A DNA stretch of 64,000 nt from Cecembia lonarensis LW9 (GCF_000298295.1 NZ_AMGM01000009.1:1-64000); one strand, 5' to 3'. Numbered from the stretch's first letter, positions 1 to 9,656 are shown. Notes: generated from the letters alone by a model not told the origin. Made by a program: numbers and translations.

Positions 1-24
1 CCCCCATTTTTTTACTATCAATAA

Positions 25-1362
25 TCAATACATAGGAAATTCTTTTTGCAAGCCTTCGAAAGCATCGATCATTTCCCAAACCGGCTTATAATAGCTGTCA
101 GTCATTCTCGCTGAAAGTGAACCTCCAGTAAGGTAATTCAGCGCTGCGGCCAATCTCCTTTCATTGAAATCAGGCCAATTTCTAGCTGGATCATCTCCAA
201 CTCTAACGTCAGCTGGAAATCCATCAAAATAATCTGCCCTTCCCTCAGCATTGGCAATGGCAAAAGTGATTGGCACTAATTCTACATTATTATCTGCCAA
301 CACCCTGTTAAAACTGGAAAGCGGAAACGAGCCCACTGGCTTTCCAAAGGTATCATCCCCAATCAAAACAAGGTCCATATAAGGCTCAAGGCAGTTAATC
401 AAAAGCTCTGAAGCGGAAGCGGAACTCCTAGAAGTAATAAAAACAAGTTCATTTAATTCTAATGTCCCTCTTTTATTGAAATTGACCGTCCTGTTATTGG
501 AGAATTTATTTGGATTATGTCGATTCGTATACATTGGTCTGCCAGAAGCCGCGGAAGGTGCCAAGTAATTTAATATTTGCTCTGTTACGGCAACCGAACC
601 TCCGCCGTTATACCTTAAATCGATGATCAGGTCATCAATACCCTCGGATTCAAAAAAGGCAAAAGCATCTTCTACTTCTTGACTCCTTGTTGGTGTCAAT
701 CCGTCAGTAGCCCTGAAACTTTGATAAACAAGGTGTCCTATACGCTTCCCTTCCATTTCATAAACATCTTTATGCAAAACAGAATTGGTTTGAAAAGCAG
801 CTTTTCCAATGGTGCTTGTCTTCTCTGAGCCATCCGGCAGCCTAAACTTAAACGTATTTTGAACCCCTATGGTATTAGGCCCTAAATCAAAGGAATAACT
901 TCCATTTGAATTTTTATATGATGATATCGAACGACCGTTAATTTCTAAAAACTCCCAACCTCTTTGCCATCCATCTTGCCCTGCAGGGCCAGCATCAAAA
1001 ACGAAGGCTACAAAAAGCCGCTCATTTTCATCAAATGCAAAACTAAACCCATGCACACCGCTCGCCTGACCTGTAAAAGCGGCATTAAATTGGGCTCTTG
1101 TGGTCAGGTAAGACCACCTATCTAAAGGCCTGAACCTGAGATTATCCAACAAATCCTCATTACTGGAAAATTGGGAAACGTTCAGTGTTGCCGGCAACTC
1201 ATTGGTCCAATAATACCACTCCCGCATGCTCTGGAAAATGGCTCTTTTTACCACTTCCTCTACCTGCATTGGTTCCACATCATCCGTTTCCGGATTACAG
1301 GATGGGAAGAAGATGACCAAGACCAATAATACTCCCAAGAGGTTTAATCTTAATTTCTGCAT
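25..1362 (-). CDS. S41 family C-terminal-processing peptidase, lipoprotein
   Basis: Predicted exported serine protease of the S41 (tail-specific/CtpA) family. An N-terminal lipobox ending in FFPSC sits about 22 residues from the chosen ATG, so it is probably anchored in the periplasm or on the outer membrane. A PDZ-like part precedes the catalytic core. The core has the IDLRYNGGG motif, the nucleophile region SRSSASASE (Ser) and DDTFGKPVG (Lys), giving the Ser/Lys dyad expected of the family. An in-frame ATG 18 codons upstream overlaps the next gene's stop as ATGA, but it would put a charged, non-signal stretch before the lipobox, so the internal ATG is preferred. Length of about 445 residues is normal for Bacteroidota S41 lipoproteins. 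The substrate is unknown. Family call is firm; physiological role is not. Confidence 0.88.
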   Translation of the reverse strand: MQKLRLNLLGVLLVLVIFFPSCNPETDDVEPMQVEEVVKRAIFQSMREWYYWTNELPATLNVSQFSSNEDLLDNLRFRPLDRWSYLTTRAQFNAAFTGQASGVHGFSFAFDENERLFVAFVFDAGPAGQDGWQRGWEFLEINGRSISSYKNSNGSYSFDLGPNTIGVQNTFKFRLPDGSEKTSTIGKAAFQTNSVLHKDVYEMEGKRIGHLVYQSFRATDGLTPTRSQEVEDAFAFFESEGIDDLIIDLRYNGGGSVAVTEQILNYLAPSAASGRPMYTNRHNPNKFSNNRTVNFNKRGTLELNELVFITSRSSASASELLINCLEPYMDLVLIGDDTFGKPVGSFPLSSFNRVLADNNVELVPITFAIANAEGRADYFDGFPADVRVGDDPARNWPDFNERRLAAALNYLTGGSLSARMTDSYYKPVWEMIDAFEGLQKEFPMY

Positions 1363-1412
1363 ATACTGTACGCTAACTTTAACCTTATAAACAAGGTCAT
1401 TACTTAAAAGAT

Positions 1413-1802
1413 TCATACTACAAAATCATATACTTTCACAGCAGACCATTTGTTTGAATTTCTTTCTATAAATTTCAAATGCAGTGGATCTACCTGATAG
1501 GCATTTTGATCTTCAATACTTTTAAAGAACAAAGTACATGCCACTTGATAACTGTGATCCACTACATCTCTAGCCTCTGTAGGAGCTGGAGTTCCTATAT
1601 AAAATTTGTCCACGGATTTACATTTGCCCAAGGTCGAAGCCTCCTTGATGAAATCTTGAACATCCACGCCGTCATTTAACCAGAAAAACACCTGGTGAAT
1701 CATTTTTTGGTTCTTCGCTTGCTCTGCCATAAGTTGAATTGGTAAAGTAGCCGCAGCTCCCGCTACGGTTAAGGTTTGTAGAAATTTTCTTCGGGATTTC
1801 AT
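1413..1802 (-). CDS. Dabb (stress-responsive alpha/beta barrel) protein with Tat signal
   Basis: Small protein of about 129 residues. It starts with a twin-arginine signal (SRRKFLQT) followed by an alanine-rich hydrophobic stretch, so export in a folded state is likely. The mature part begins IHQVFFWL and has the Dabb ferredoxin-like pattern, including the late HLKFIE segment and a C-terminal strand ending KVYDFVV. Dabb domains usually form dimeric barrels; their chemistry is poorly known and sometimes lies in polyketide or stress contexts. An in-frame ATG 11 codons upstream is rejected because it precedes the Tat n-region. The gene abuts the S41 peptidase on the same strand and the two may be co-transcribed. 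Confidence 0.8.
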   Translation of the reverse strand: MKSRRKFLQTLTVAGAAATLPIQLMAEQAKNQKMIHQVFFWLNDGVDVQDFIKEASTLGKCKSVDKFYIGTPAPTEARDVVDHSYQVACTLFFKSIEDQNAYQVDPLHLKFIERNSNKWSAVKVYDFVV

Positions 1803-1877
1803 GTAAGTTTTGTTAAAGGCATTAAATATAAACATTTAAATTGCCTCTTGAAATAGCACAATCATAAAAGCATAGGT

Positions 1878-2864
1878 ATGAAATTTAGAAAATTCGGTAA
1901 AACAGGCTGGAATATTTCGGAAGTTGCTTTAGGAACTTGGCAGGTAGGCGGTGGATGGGGAGGATCTTTCGATGAAAATACGGCTCACAAAATCATACAT
2001 TCCGCCATAGACAATGGAATCAACTTCATAGATACGGCCGATGTCTATGATGGTGGCTTAAGTGAAAAAGCTGTGGGAAAAGTTGTCCGGGAAAGAAAGG
2101 AAAAAATCTATGTAGCTACCAAATGCGGTAGACAAATACAGCCTCACATCAATGAAGGATACAGCCCGGAGGTTTTAAGGAGATATGTAGAAAGTTCCTT
2201 GAAAAATATGGGCCTGGAAACCATCGATCTGATACAACTTCACTGTCCCCCAACCCCAGTTTACCAAAGAAATGAAATATTTGAGGAGTTTGAGAAATTG
2301 AAAGCAGAAGGCAAAATTCAAGCCATGGGGGTAAGCGTGGAATTGGTGGATGAAGCCATTGCTGCCATGAAATATGACATTGTTTCCAGCATTCAGATCA
2401 TTTTCAACATGTTTCGACATAAACCGGCCGAGCAACTCTTCACGCATCCCAACATAGAAAATTATGGCATCATTGCAAGAGTGCCATTGGCAAGTGGTTT
2501 GCTGACAGGGAAACTCTCTACTTCTTCTGTTTTTGACCCTCAAGACCATAGAACTTTCAACAGAAACGGAGAAGCATTTGATAAAGGAGAAACCTTTTCC
2601 GGCATTGATTACCAAAAAGGTTTGCAAGCAGTAGAAGAACTCAAGGAAATCTTCAAAGGCAATGAACCCTTGTCTGCTTGGGCCATTCGATGGATATTGA
2701 TGTTTCCTCAGGTCAGTACGGTAATCCCAGGTGCTTCGAAAGTTGAACAGGTGAGTGCGAACCTACATGCCATGGAGTTACCAACCATAGGTGCTGAACA
2801 AATGGAAGCCGTCCGGACAGTCTATGAAAAATACTTCAAAGCTGACATCCACCACCTTTGGTAA
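1878..2864 (+). CDS. Aldo/keto reductase
   Basis: NAD(P)H-dependent oxidoreductase of the AKR family, 328 residues, cytosolic. The N-terminus reads MKFRKFGKTGW, followed by the barrel segments. The catalytic tetrad can be placed: Asp and Tyr in FIDTADVYDGG, Lys in VATKCG, and His in IQLHCPP. The nucleotide-binding C-terminal part has WILMFPQVSTVIPGASK. It resembles the YghZ/Tas-like group with broad carbonyl substrates; the substrate cannot be deduced. It is divergent from the Dabb gene and lies 66 bp upstream of the glycosyltransferase on the same strand. Confidence 0.9.
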   Translation: MKFRKFGKTGWNISEVALGTWQVGGGWGGSFDENTAHKIIHSAIDNGINFIDTADVYDGGLSEKAVGKVVRERKEKIYVATKCGRQIQPHINEGYSPEVLRRYVESSLKNMGLETIDLIQLHCPPTPVYQRNEIFEEFEKLKAEGKIQAMGVSVELVDEAIAAMKYDIVSSIQIIFNMFRHKPAEQLFTHPNIENYGIIARVPLASGLLTGKLSTSSVFDPQDHRTFNRNGEAFDKGETFSGIDYQKGLQAVEELKEIFKGNEPLSAWAIRWILMFPQVSTVIPGASKVEQVSANLHAMELPTIGAEQMEAVRTVYEKYFKADIHHLW

Positions 2865-2930
2865 GTCTACTTTAGAAATTTGCCTGTTTCCATATCTTAA
2901 TCCTGAAGCATTTACAAAAAAGATAAAAGT

Positions 2931-4216
2931 TTGAGCCTTCGACCTGTTCTAATCATCACCTATTATTGGCCTCCTTCCGCAGGGTCTGGGGTTCAACGAT
3001 GGCTCAAGTTTGCCAAGTATCTGCCCGATTTTGGCTGGGAACCAGTGATTTTTACTCCTGAAAATCCCGATTTTGAGTTGCAAGATCTCTCCTTGGAAAA
3101 AGATATTTCTCCTCAATTGGAGGTGATCAAATTCCCTATCTGGGAACCTTATGGGGTTTTCCGTAAACTCAAAGGAGCCCCTTCAGGAGATCCAGCCAAG
3201 ATTTTAGAAAAAAAGAAAAATCATTTTTGGACCGGCTTAGCATTTGGTTAAGGGCCAATCTACTTATCCCTGATCCCAGGGTGTTTTGGGTCAAACCTTC
3301 GGTTGCCTTTTTGGAAGAAGCCATTGGAAAAGGAAACTATCAAGCCGTTATCACTACAGGTCCTCCCCATAGCATGCACCTGATCGGACTACAATTACAT
3401 GAAAAAACCGGCATACCTTGGCTGGCTGATTTCAGAGATCCTTGGTCTACTTGGGAATTTTTGGATACCCTTCCTATGCTTTCCTGGGTTCGCAAGCGCC
3501 ATCAGACTTTGGAAAAAAGAGTTTTAAAACAAGCCAATGCCATCACTACGATCAGTCCAACATTTCAGCTGGAATTGCAGACTTTGGCCAAGCGAGAAAT
3601 CAACTTATTGACCAATGGTTTTGATGCAGATGATTTCCCTAAAGAGTTATCGGATAGAGGATTAAAGGAAAAGGATATTGAAATTGTGTATTCTGGAGTA
3701 ATTGATGCAATTCGTAATCCTCTCCCCTTTTTGGAGGCTTTCAAAAAAGCCTTCGAAAATTCTTCGAAAACAGTTCGCCTAAGGTTTGTTGGCAAAGTCT
3801 CTATCAATGTTGAAGAATACGTAAAAGAGGATGCTTGGCTTGTAGACCATGTGGAGTTTGTTGGCTATGTCTCCCATAAGGAGGTATTTGAGTATTACCA
3901 AGCTGCTGACATCCTATTGTTGATATTGACTACTACCAAAAATGCTCAAGGAAATATACCTGGGAAATTGTTTGAATATATGGCTAGTGGGAAAATGATC
4001 CTTGGATTGGGAGATCCTGAGGGAGATGCGGCCACCATTATCAATCAAATACAGGCAGGGAAAGTCTTCTCCCAAGACCAACAGGATAAAATCATTACAT
4101 TTTTACATAATTTTAAACCCGCTGAAAAACCGAGAAACCAAAACTTAATCGAGAATTATTCCAGAAAAAACCTTTCCAAACAACTTGCTGAAATACTTGA
4201 TAAGCTGGAACCTTAG
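2931..4216 (+). pseudogene. Family-4-like glycosyltransferase, frame broken near residue 95
   Basis: Two overlapping reading frames together make one glycosyltransferase of about 428 residues. The first frame (TTG start) has the N-terminal Rossmann segment ITYYWPPSAGSGVQRW and runs to a TAA at 3249-3251. The -1 frame then continues with WLRANLLIPDPRVFWV, DFRDPWSTW, and a GT-B C-terminal domain with KLFEYMASGK and a following acidic loop. The family is normally a single uninterrupted protein. Either one T (or A) is missing in the run at 3208-3228, or ribosomes slip -1 at the in-frame A AAA AAG heptamer at 3209-3215, which gives exactly the required frame. Marked as broken, but a full-length product by frameshifting cannot be excluded. 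Likely role: sugar transfer in envelope polysaccharide synthesis. Confidence 0.75.
3209..3215 (+). other. Canonical A AAA AAG slippery heptamer at the frame change
   Basis: The codons read GAA AAA AAG in the upstream frame, so the heptamer A AAA AAG is correctly phased for -1 slippage as in dnaX. After slippage the -1 frame is open (GAA AAA TCA TTT TTG GAC) and joins the glycosyltransferase C-terminal frame. The upstream frame stops 34 nt later. A purine-rich AGGAG (3185-3189) lies 19 nt upstream, further away than in dnaX. The nearest GC-rich hairpin downstream, CCCTG/CAGGG at 3268-3281, is about 50 nt away, so classical stimulators are weak. The heptamer is seen; its use is inferred. Confidence 0.4.
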
Positions 4217-4230
4217 CGAATGCTTAATGA

Positions 4231-4838
4231 CTATCGAACCTTAAATTTCAACCCTTCAAATAAAAACGCCCGATCGTCGCTTAAAGTAAGTTCCAAATTG
4301 ATATCCATGGCAGTTGCTATGTCAGGTTGATCTATTAATCGAATCTGCAAGGGTTCCTGACCTAAAAAATTAAACCGGTATTGGAGTAAATAGTCTAAAG
4401 ATGGATCCGAAGCAAAACCGGCAACCCGGAAAAGGTCAGTAATTTCTTCTGCGGGTTCAATCGTTCGTCCTTTCCATTCGAAACCTTGATTGGTGGAGAT
4501 TTTAATAGCTTTTAACGGATGTGCTGAGCCTGGAGGAATCGGATCACAGGCAAATCCGGAAGAAATGAAGGAAAAAGTCTTCGTATGGGTGTTGACACTG
4601 GCATAGGTCACCTCATCAGGCCAAACCCTAAGGAACAATTCTTCCACCAAATATTCCTGGGCAGGATCGGCAAGTTGATTATTGGCAACTATATCAACCC
4701 TCATCGCATCGATCACAAAATTCTTTGTAGGAGGAAGCTTTCCACATCCACATGAATCATAACAAAACAGATCGCAAGACAAGGGAATAAGCCCCATCAA
4801 AATCACCAAAAATAAAAAAAGAGCTTTGAAGGCTTCAT
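4231..4838 (-). CDS. Cys-rich hypothetical lipoprotein; signal peptide frameshifted in a T run
   Basis: Unrecognised Bacteroidota-type lipoprotein. The continuous frame starts only at a TTG (4809) and gives an unusually short, uncharged signal before LIPLSC. An ATG at 4836-4838 in another frame gives a proper start, MKPSKLFF, and would join the lipobox if one base were added in the T7 (4814-4820) or T5 (4808-4812) run. The mature part begins with a Cys-dense stretch (SCDLFCYDSCGCG) and then looks like a beta-rich domain of about 170 residues with no enzyme motif. Only 15 bp separate it from the convergent glycosyltransferase stop. The true start is uncertain; the function is unknown. Confidence 0.6.
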
Positions 4839-4895
4839 AACTACTTTACTTTGATTCCAATATAACACAAAACAAACATTACTGCAATTATCGTT

Positions 4896-5094
4896 GTCAC
4901 GCGTTTCCGAACGCGGCACCGCTAAACAGTGAGTTTTCAAGCTCAAACACTCCCATCTCCTCAAAAAAAGAGCTGAAAGCTCAATACCCAAAGTCCAGAG
5001 TTGAAAAACTCCAGACAACGGAGACGCCCATTCCAATAATTCCGAAAATTGAATAATAAACGTATACGTTGTCCCGCATTTCCGAATGCGGGAC
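4896..5094. repeat. REP-like hairpin array, left block (3 hairpins)
   Basis: Three short hairpins alternate between two types. Type 1 at 4896-4919 is degenerate (GTCACGCGTT, loop TCCG, AACGCGGCAC). Type 2 is at 4993-5016, stem GTCCAGAGTT with two mismatches. Type 1 at 5071-5094 is perfect: GTCCCGCATT, loop TCCG, AATGCGGGAC. The spacers between hairpins (for example CAGTGAGTTTTCAA and ACGGAGACGCCCATTCC) recur in the right block. Short peptides readable through the array are repeat translations, not genes. This block lies directly 3' of the RAYT transposase remnant. Confidence 0.85.
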
Positions 5095-5123
5095 GCCTGA
5101 GCAGTGAGTTTTCAACTCAACAA

Positions 5124-5671
5124 TCAATATACAGACACCTCTACCAAACCCTTGATCCCGCAATAATCCCTTGCAGAACTGTGTAGATAATGCCAGTCTT
5201 CTTCTACAATTTGTGCTCTTACAGGATTTTGATGGATATAATAAAGTTTTTGCTCAAAAAAATAACCGCTTACTATATTAATCGCATGGACACCATCTTC
5301 CCAAAATTTATACTTTTCATTCCTTTTCAACAAGTTGCCGCGAAAGCGAAAACGATTCAACATCCATTTGCTTCTGGATTCTCCTGACTCTTTTTCAATA
5401 GCCTTTAAAATCAGTTGAGCATTATATCTTTTAAAATCCCTCATGATATCACTCAGCTTGAACGGCTCTTTGGCCCTACATAATATGTGCAAATGATTTG
5501 ACATTAAACACCAAGCAAAAATTTCAAGTCCTTTGTTCATTATACAAAAATTAAGGCTGCTTACTATTATTTCCTTAAATTCCTTTCTTGAAAAGCATCT
5601 AACCAATCAACCACTGTAATGGTCAGAAACTGTACACCATTTTGATCACTTATTTGATAGGGTTTCGTCAT
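5124..5671 (-). pseudogene. REP-associated tyrosine transposase (RAYT/Y1_Tnp), frameshifted
   Basis: Single-strand transposase-like protein of the IS200/Y1 superfamily. Signature seen: the HUH motif as MSNHLHIL, then a catalytic-helix segment YYIHQNPV with the nucleophile-type Tyr, and a conserved tail HSSARDYCG. The N-terminus MTKPYQIS...TITVVDWLDAF (ATG at 5669-5671) is in a different frame from SRKEFKEI; adding one T to the T4 run (5591-5594) restores a continuous protein of about 182 residues. RAYTs are normally single genes flanked by REP hairpins, as here on both sides. Read as inactivated, or as a sequencing error in a homopolymer. If intact it would process the flanking hairpins. Confidence 0.82.
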
Positions 5672-5768
5672 AAAAATCAAGTTTAAAAATACTCCCGAAT
5701 TTAAAAACTAAACTTTAAAAACTCAAGCTAGTATTTAAAAAGTTGAGCTGAAAGCTCAAAATTCAGCA

Positions 5769-5969
5769 GTCCAGAGTTAAAAACTCTGGACAACGGAGAC
5801 GCCCATTCCAATTATTCCGAAAATTCAAGAAGAAACGTAAACGTTGTCCCGCGTTTCCGAACGCGGGACCGCTAAACAGTGAGTTTTCAAACTCAAATAC
5901 TCCCATCTCCTCAAAAAAAGATGAGCTATAAGCACAAAATTCAGCAGTCCGGAGTTAAAAACTCCGGAC
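5769..5969. repeat. REP-like hairpin array, right block (3 hairpins)
   Basis: Type 2 at 5769-5791 (GTCCAGAGTT, loop AAA, AACTCTGGAC), type 1 at 5846-5869 (GTCCCGCGTT, loop TCCG, AACGCGGGAC) and type 2 at 5947-5969 (GTCCGGAGTT, loop AAA, AACTCCGGAC). All three have perfect 10-bp stems. Compared with the other copies, stem bases change in pairs (CCAGAG/CTCTGG against CCGGAG/CTCCGG; CGCG against GCAT/ATGC), so the fold rather than the sequence is conserved. The block ends about 20 bp from the metF stop codon and could also act as an mRNA 3' end. Confidence 0.87.
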
Positions 5970-5990
5970 GACGGGGACGTCAATTCCAAA

Positions 5991-6944
5991 TCAAAACACC
6001 TCTTTTGCAATCCTATAGGTGGCCTCCGCCTTACTCATGGTATAGTAATGCAAAACTTGAATCCCATTATTGATCAGATCTTTACTTTGATGGATAGCCC
6101 ATTCAATTCCCACTTGCTTCACATCCGCATTGGTTTTACATTTTTCCAATTCATCCATCAATGCATCTGGCATGTCAATAAAGAAGGTACGCGGCAACAT
6201 ACTGATTTGTCCCAAAGTTGTTATGGGTTTCAATCCTGGAATGATTGGTACATCGATCCCCATCTCACGCACTTTTCTGACAAACTCATAAAACTTTTCA
6301 TTATCGAAAAACATTTGCGTGACGATATATTCTGCTCCAGCATCGATTTTTTCTTTTAGGTATTTAAGATCAGTACGCAAACTTGGCGCTTCAAAGTGTT
6401 TTTCTGGATACCCTCCTACACCCACACAAAAATCAGTATGGAAACTAGTTTCCGTCTCTTCATGAAGGTACTTTCCATGATTCATACCTACAATTTGCTT
6501 CACCAAATCCTTGGTATATGTATGTCCTCCTGGCTCAGGAATAAACTTGTTTTCACTTTTAGGGGCATCTCCACGTAAGGCCAATATATTTTGAACGCCA
6601 ATAAAATTCAGATCAATCAAGGCATTCTCCGTTTCCTCTTTGGTAAAACCTCCACATAGCAAATGAGGCACCGCATCTACATGAAAGCGGTTCATAATCG
6701 CCGCACAAATTCCAACAGTACCCGGTCTTTTTTTGGTGGCCACACGCTCTAGCAACCCATTAGGATGCTTTTTATAGATAAATTCCTCTCTATGATAGGT
6801 TACATCCACAAAAGGTGGCTTAAATTCCATTAATGGTGCAATACCATCACACAAATCTTGCATACTCTGCCCTTTCAGTGGAGGCAAAATTTCAAATGAA
6901 AAAAGGGTCTTTTCAGCCTGAGCAATATATTCAGTAATTTTCAT
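5991..6944 (-). CDS. metF: Methylenetetrahydrofolate reductase
   Basis: Reduces 5,10-methylene-THF to 5-methyl-THF, the methyl donor for MetH. 317 residues, a single FAD-binding TIM barrel of bacterial MetF size, cytosolic. Family features seen: FSFEILPPLKG near the start, DVTYHRE, the LALRGD segment, and QMFFDNEKFYEF. It follows metH by 9 bp and is the last gene of the SAM-riboswitch operon metH(N)-metH(C)-metF, so the cofactor supplier and consumer are made together. The terminal repeat array begins just after its stop. Confidence 0.96.
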   Translation of the reverse strand: MKITEYIAQAEKTLFSFEILPPLKGQSMQDLCDGIAPLMEFKPPFVDVTYHREEFIYKKHPNGLLERVATKKRPGTVGICAAIMNRFHVDAVPHLLCGGFTKEETENALIDLNFIGVQNILALRGDAPKSENKFIPEPGGHTYTKDLVKQIVGMNHGKYLHEETETSFHTDFCVGVGGYPEKHFEAPSLRTDLKYLKEKIDAGAEYIVTQMFFDNEKFYEFVRKVREMGIDVPIIPGLKPITTLGQISMLPRTFFIDMPDALMDELEKCKTNADVKQVGIEWAIHQSKDLINNGIQVLHYYTMSKAEATYRIAKEVF

Positions 6945-6953
6945 AGGTCTTGA

Positions 6954-9656
6954 TTAACTTTCAATAGGTTGTTGAGATGGATTATAAGCCAGATTTGGGG
7001 ATAACCATTTTTCTGCTTGAGCGAGAGATACACCCTTTCTTTTGGCATAGTCTGCTACTTGATCTTCTCCGATTTTTCCTAACCCAAAGTACTTACTCTC
7101 CGGATGTCCAAAATAAAATCCAGAAACGGAAGAGGTTGGATACATGGCAAAGGAATCCGTCAAGGTGATTCCCGTGTGTTTTTCTACATCCAAGAGTTCA
7201 AATAAGGTACGCTTTTCAGAATGCTCCGGACAGGCAGGATAACCAGGTGCAGGTCTTATACCTGTATAAGCCTCTTTGATAAGCGATTCATTGTCCAAGT
7301 TTTCTGTCTGCGCATATCCCCACAGCTCTTTTCGGACCAACTCATGCAAATATTCCGCACCAGCCTCTGCTAATCTATCTGCCAAGGCCTTGAGCATGAT
7401 ATCGTGATAATCATCATGTGCAGCTTGAAACTCTTCCAGTTTTTGTTCGATTCCCCAGCCAGCAGTAACCGCAAAACCTCCCATGAAATCTTCTTTTTCC
7501 GGATGCAAGTAGTCCGCCAAAGATCGATTGGGCACTCCTTTTCCTTTTTTGCCTTGCTGTCGCAGGAAATGAAAGCTAAGCTCTTTTTCAGGGGAAATAA
7601 TCGTTACATCATCACCTGCCCGCTTTACTGGAAATAATCCAACTACTGCTTTAGCACTTAGCCAATTTTCAGCAATAATCTGTTCCAACATGCTATTAGC
7701 TTCCTGATATAATCGTGTCGCTTCTGCCCCCACTACGGGATCTTCCAAAATTTTCGGATACTTACCAGACAACATCCAAGTACTGAAAAACGGCGTCCAA
7801 TCAATGTAATTTCTCAAAATGTTCAAATCCAAATCTTCCAATACCGTAACTCCAGTTTGGATAGGTTTGACAGGTACATAATGATCCCAATCAATAAACA
7901 CAGGGTTGGCTTTAGCTTCCTCATAACTTACCAACTGCTTGACCTGCTGCTTGGCTTCGTGTTCTATCCGTAATTGCCTATAGGTTTCTTTTATTTGCAA
8001 ATGATATGCTTCTCGAGTTTCTTCAGCAATAGATTCCCCCGCAATTGGTACGGACTTGGATGCATCTGTCACATGGATTACTGTTCCTGAGTAAACTGGA
8101 TCTATTTTAACCGCAGTATGAATTCTGGATGTCGTCGCCCCACCGATCAACAAAGGGATTTTCAACCCTTGCCGTTCCATTTCAGAAGCCACATTGACCA
8201 TTTCATCTAGTGAAGGTGTAATCAAACCGGAAAGCCCAATGATATCTACCTTATTTTTGATGGCTTCATCAATGATTTTTTGGGCCTCGACCATGACTCC
8301 TAAATCAATGATATGATAGCTATTACATGCCAAAACCACCCCTACAATATTTTTACCGATATCATGCACATCCCCTTTAACCGTGGCTAGCAAAATTTTC
8401 TTGACACTACTCTGTTCAGCATTGAAATCGGCATCACCCACTTGTGGCATAAAGGGTTCCAAGTAAGCCACCGCTTTTTTCATAACCCGGGCAGATTTCA
8501 CCACTTGTGGCAAAAACATTTTTCCTTCCCCAAACAAGTCTCCTACCACGTTCATGCCATCCATCAAAGGACCTTCAATGACTTTCAATGGATTTTGGTA
8601 TTTCAATCGGGCTTCTTCCGTATCCTCTATCACAAAGTCAATGATGCCTTTTACTAAAGCATGCTCAATCCGTTTTTCAACCGCATCCGAACGCCAGGCT
8701 TCATTGACCACCTCTTTTTTGCCCGCAGATTTCACGGTCTCAGCAAATTCCAATAAGGCCTCTGTTGCCCCCTCGTGCCTGTCGAACAATACATCCTCTA
8801 CTTTTTCCAAGAGATCTTTGGGAATATCATCGTAGACTTCCAACATGGTAGGGTTGACGATACCCATATCCATTCCATGCTTGATCGCATGATATAAGAA
8901 TGCCGCATGCATGGCTTCCCTAACGCGGTCATTGCCACGGAAAGAGAAACTTACATTACTCACACCCCCACTCACTTTTGCTCCGGGAAGGTTTTGTTTA
9001 ATCCATTGCGTAGCCAAGAAAAAATCCAAAGCATTTCTTCTATGCTCTTCCATCCCTGTAGCTACCGGGAAAATATTTGGATCAAAAATGATGTCGTGAG
9101 GATTGAATTTCACCACATCCACCAAGATATCATAACTGCGCTTGCAAATCTCTATTCTTCGCTCATAAGTATCTGCTTGTCCATGTTCATCAAAAGCCAT
9201 CACCACTACAGCGGCGCCAAACTTTTTGATGGTTTTAGCCTGATGAATAAACTCTTCCTCTCCATTCTTCAAACTGATGGAGTTGACAATGCTTTTACCT
9301 TGGACACATTTCAAGCCTGCGACAATAATTTCCCATCGGGAAGAGTCTATCATGATTGGAGTACGGCTGATTTCCGGTTCAGACGCTATCAAGTTCAAAA
9401 ATCGGGTCATGGCTGCCACTCCATCCAACATCCCCTCATCCATACACACATCCAATACTTGCGCTCCTCCCCTTACCTGATCCAAAGCTACATCCAATGC
9501 TTCATCAAATTGACCATTCAAGATCAATCGGGCAAACTTCTTGGAACCTGTCACATTGGTCCGCTCCCCCACGTTGACAAAATTGATCTCAGGTGTGAAG
9601 ACCAAGGGCTCTAAACCCGATAATTTTAACACTTCACTATGACGTATCTTACTCAT
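6954..9656 (-). CDS. metH: Methionine synthase MetH, C-terminal half (folate, cobalamin and reactivation domains)
   Basis: Second half of a split B12-dependent methionine synthase, 900 residues. Order of domains: pterin-binding barrel (about 20-290, [17 protein letters not shown]), cobalamin cap and Rossmann B12 domain (about 310-560; the DVHDIG motif supplies the Co-ligating His), and the SAM-binding reactivation domain (about 590-880; [12 protein letters not shown]). The homocysteine domain is missing here and is encoded by the upstream gene, which overlaps by 8 bp. Such splitting is seen in several Bacteroidota. Together the two proteins should equal a normal 1,200-residue MetH. Confidence 0.95.
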   Translation of the reverse strand: MSKIRHSEVLKLSGLEPLVFTPEINFVNVGERTNVTGSKKFARLILNGQFDEALDVALDQVRGGAQVLDVCMDEGMLDGVAAMTRFLNLIASEPEISRTPIMIDSSRWEIIVAGLKCVQGKSIVNSISLKNGEEEFIHQAKTIKKFGAAVVVMAFDEHGQADTYERRIEICKRSYDILVDVVKFNPHDIIFDPNIFPVATGMEEHRRNALDFFLATQWIKQNLPGAKVSGGVSNVSFSFRGNDRVREAMHAAFLYHAIKHGMDMGIVNPTMLEVYDDIPKDLLEKVEDVLFDRHEGATEALLEFAETVKSAGKKEVVNEAWRSDAVEKRIEHALVKGIIDFVIEDTEEARLKYQNPLKVIEGPLMDGMNVVGDLFGEGKMFLPQVVKSARVMKKAVAYLEPFMPQVGDADFNAEQSSVKKILLATVKGDVHDIGKNIVGVVLACNSYHIIDLGVMVEAQKIIDEAIKNKVDIIGLSGLITPSLDEMVNVASEMERQGLKIPLLIGGATTSRIHTAVKIDPVYSGTVIHVTDASKSVPIAGESIAEETREAYHLQIKETYRQLRIEHEAKQQVKQLVSYEEAKANPVFIDWDHYVPVKPIQTGVTVLEDLDLNILRNYIDWTPFFSTWMLSGKYPKILEDPVVGAEATRLYQEANSMLEQIIAENWLSAKAVVGLFPVKRAGDDVTIISPEKELSFHFLRQQGKKGKGVPNRSLADYLHPEKEDFMGGFAVTAGWGIEQKLEEFQAAHDDYHDIMLKALADRLAEAGAEYLHELVRKELWGYAQTENLDNESLIKEAYTGIRPAPGYPACPEHSEKRTLFELLDVEKHTGITLTDSFAMYPTSSVSGFYFGHPESKYFGLGKIGEDQVADYAKRKGVSLAQAEKWLSPNLAYNPSQQPIES

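Noticed and set aside
4803-5163. Short reading frames with repeated peptides (KTHCLAVPRSETRDN-like)
   Set aside because: They are translations of the REP hairpins and spacers, recur in every repeat copy (also near 5825-6010), and lack codon bias or conserved starts.
4896-5969. CRISPR array
   Set aside because: Repeats alternate between two hairpin types, spacers are themselves repeated, and there are no cas genes. A REP array explains it.
8907-9614. 235-codon frame antisense to metH
   Set aside because: It lies within the conserved pterin-binding domain on the other strand and encodes no recognisable protein.
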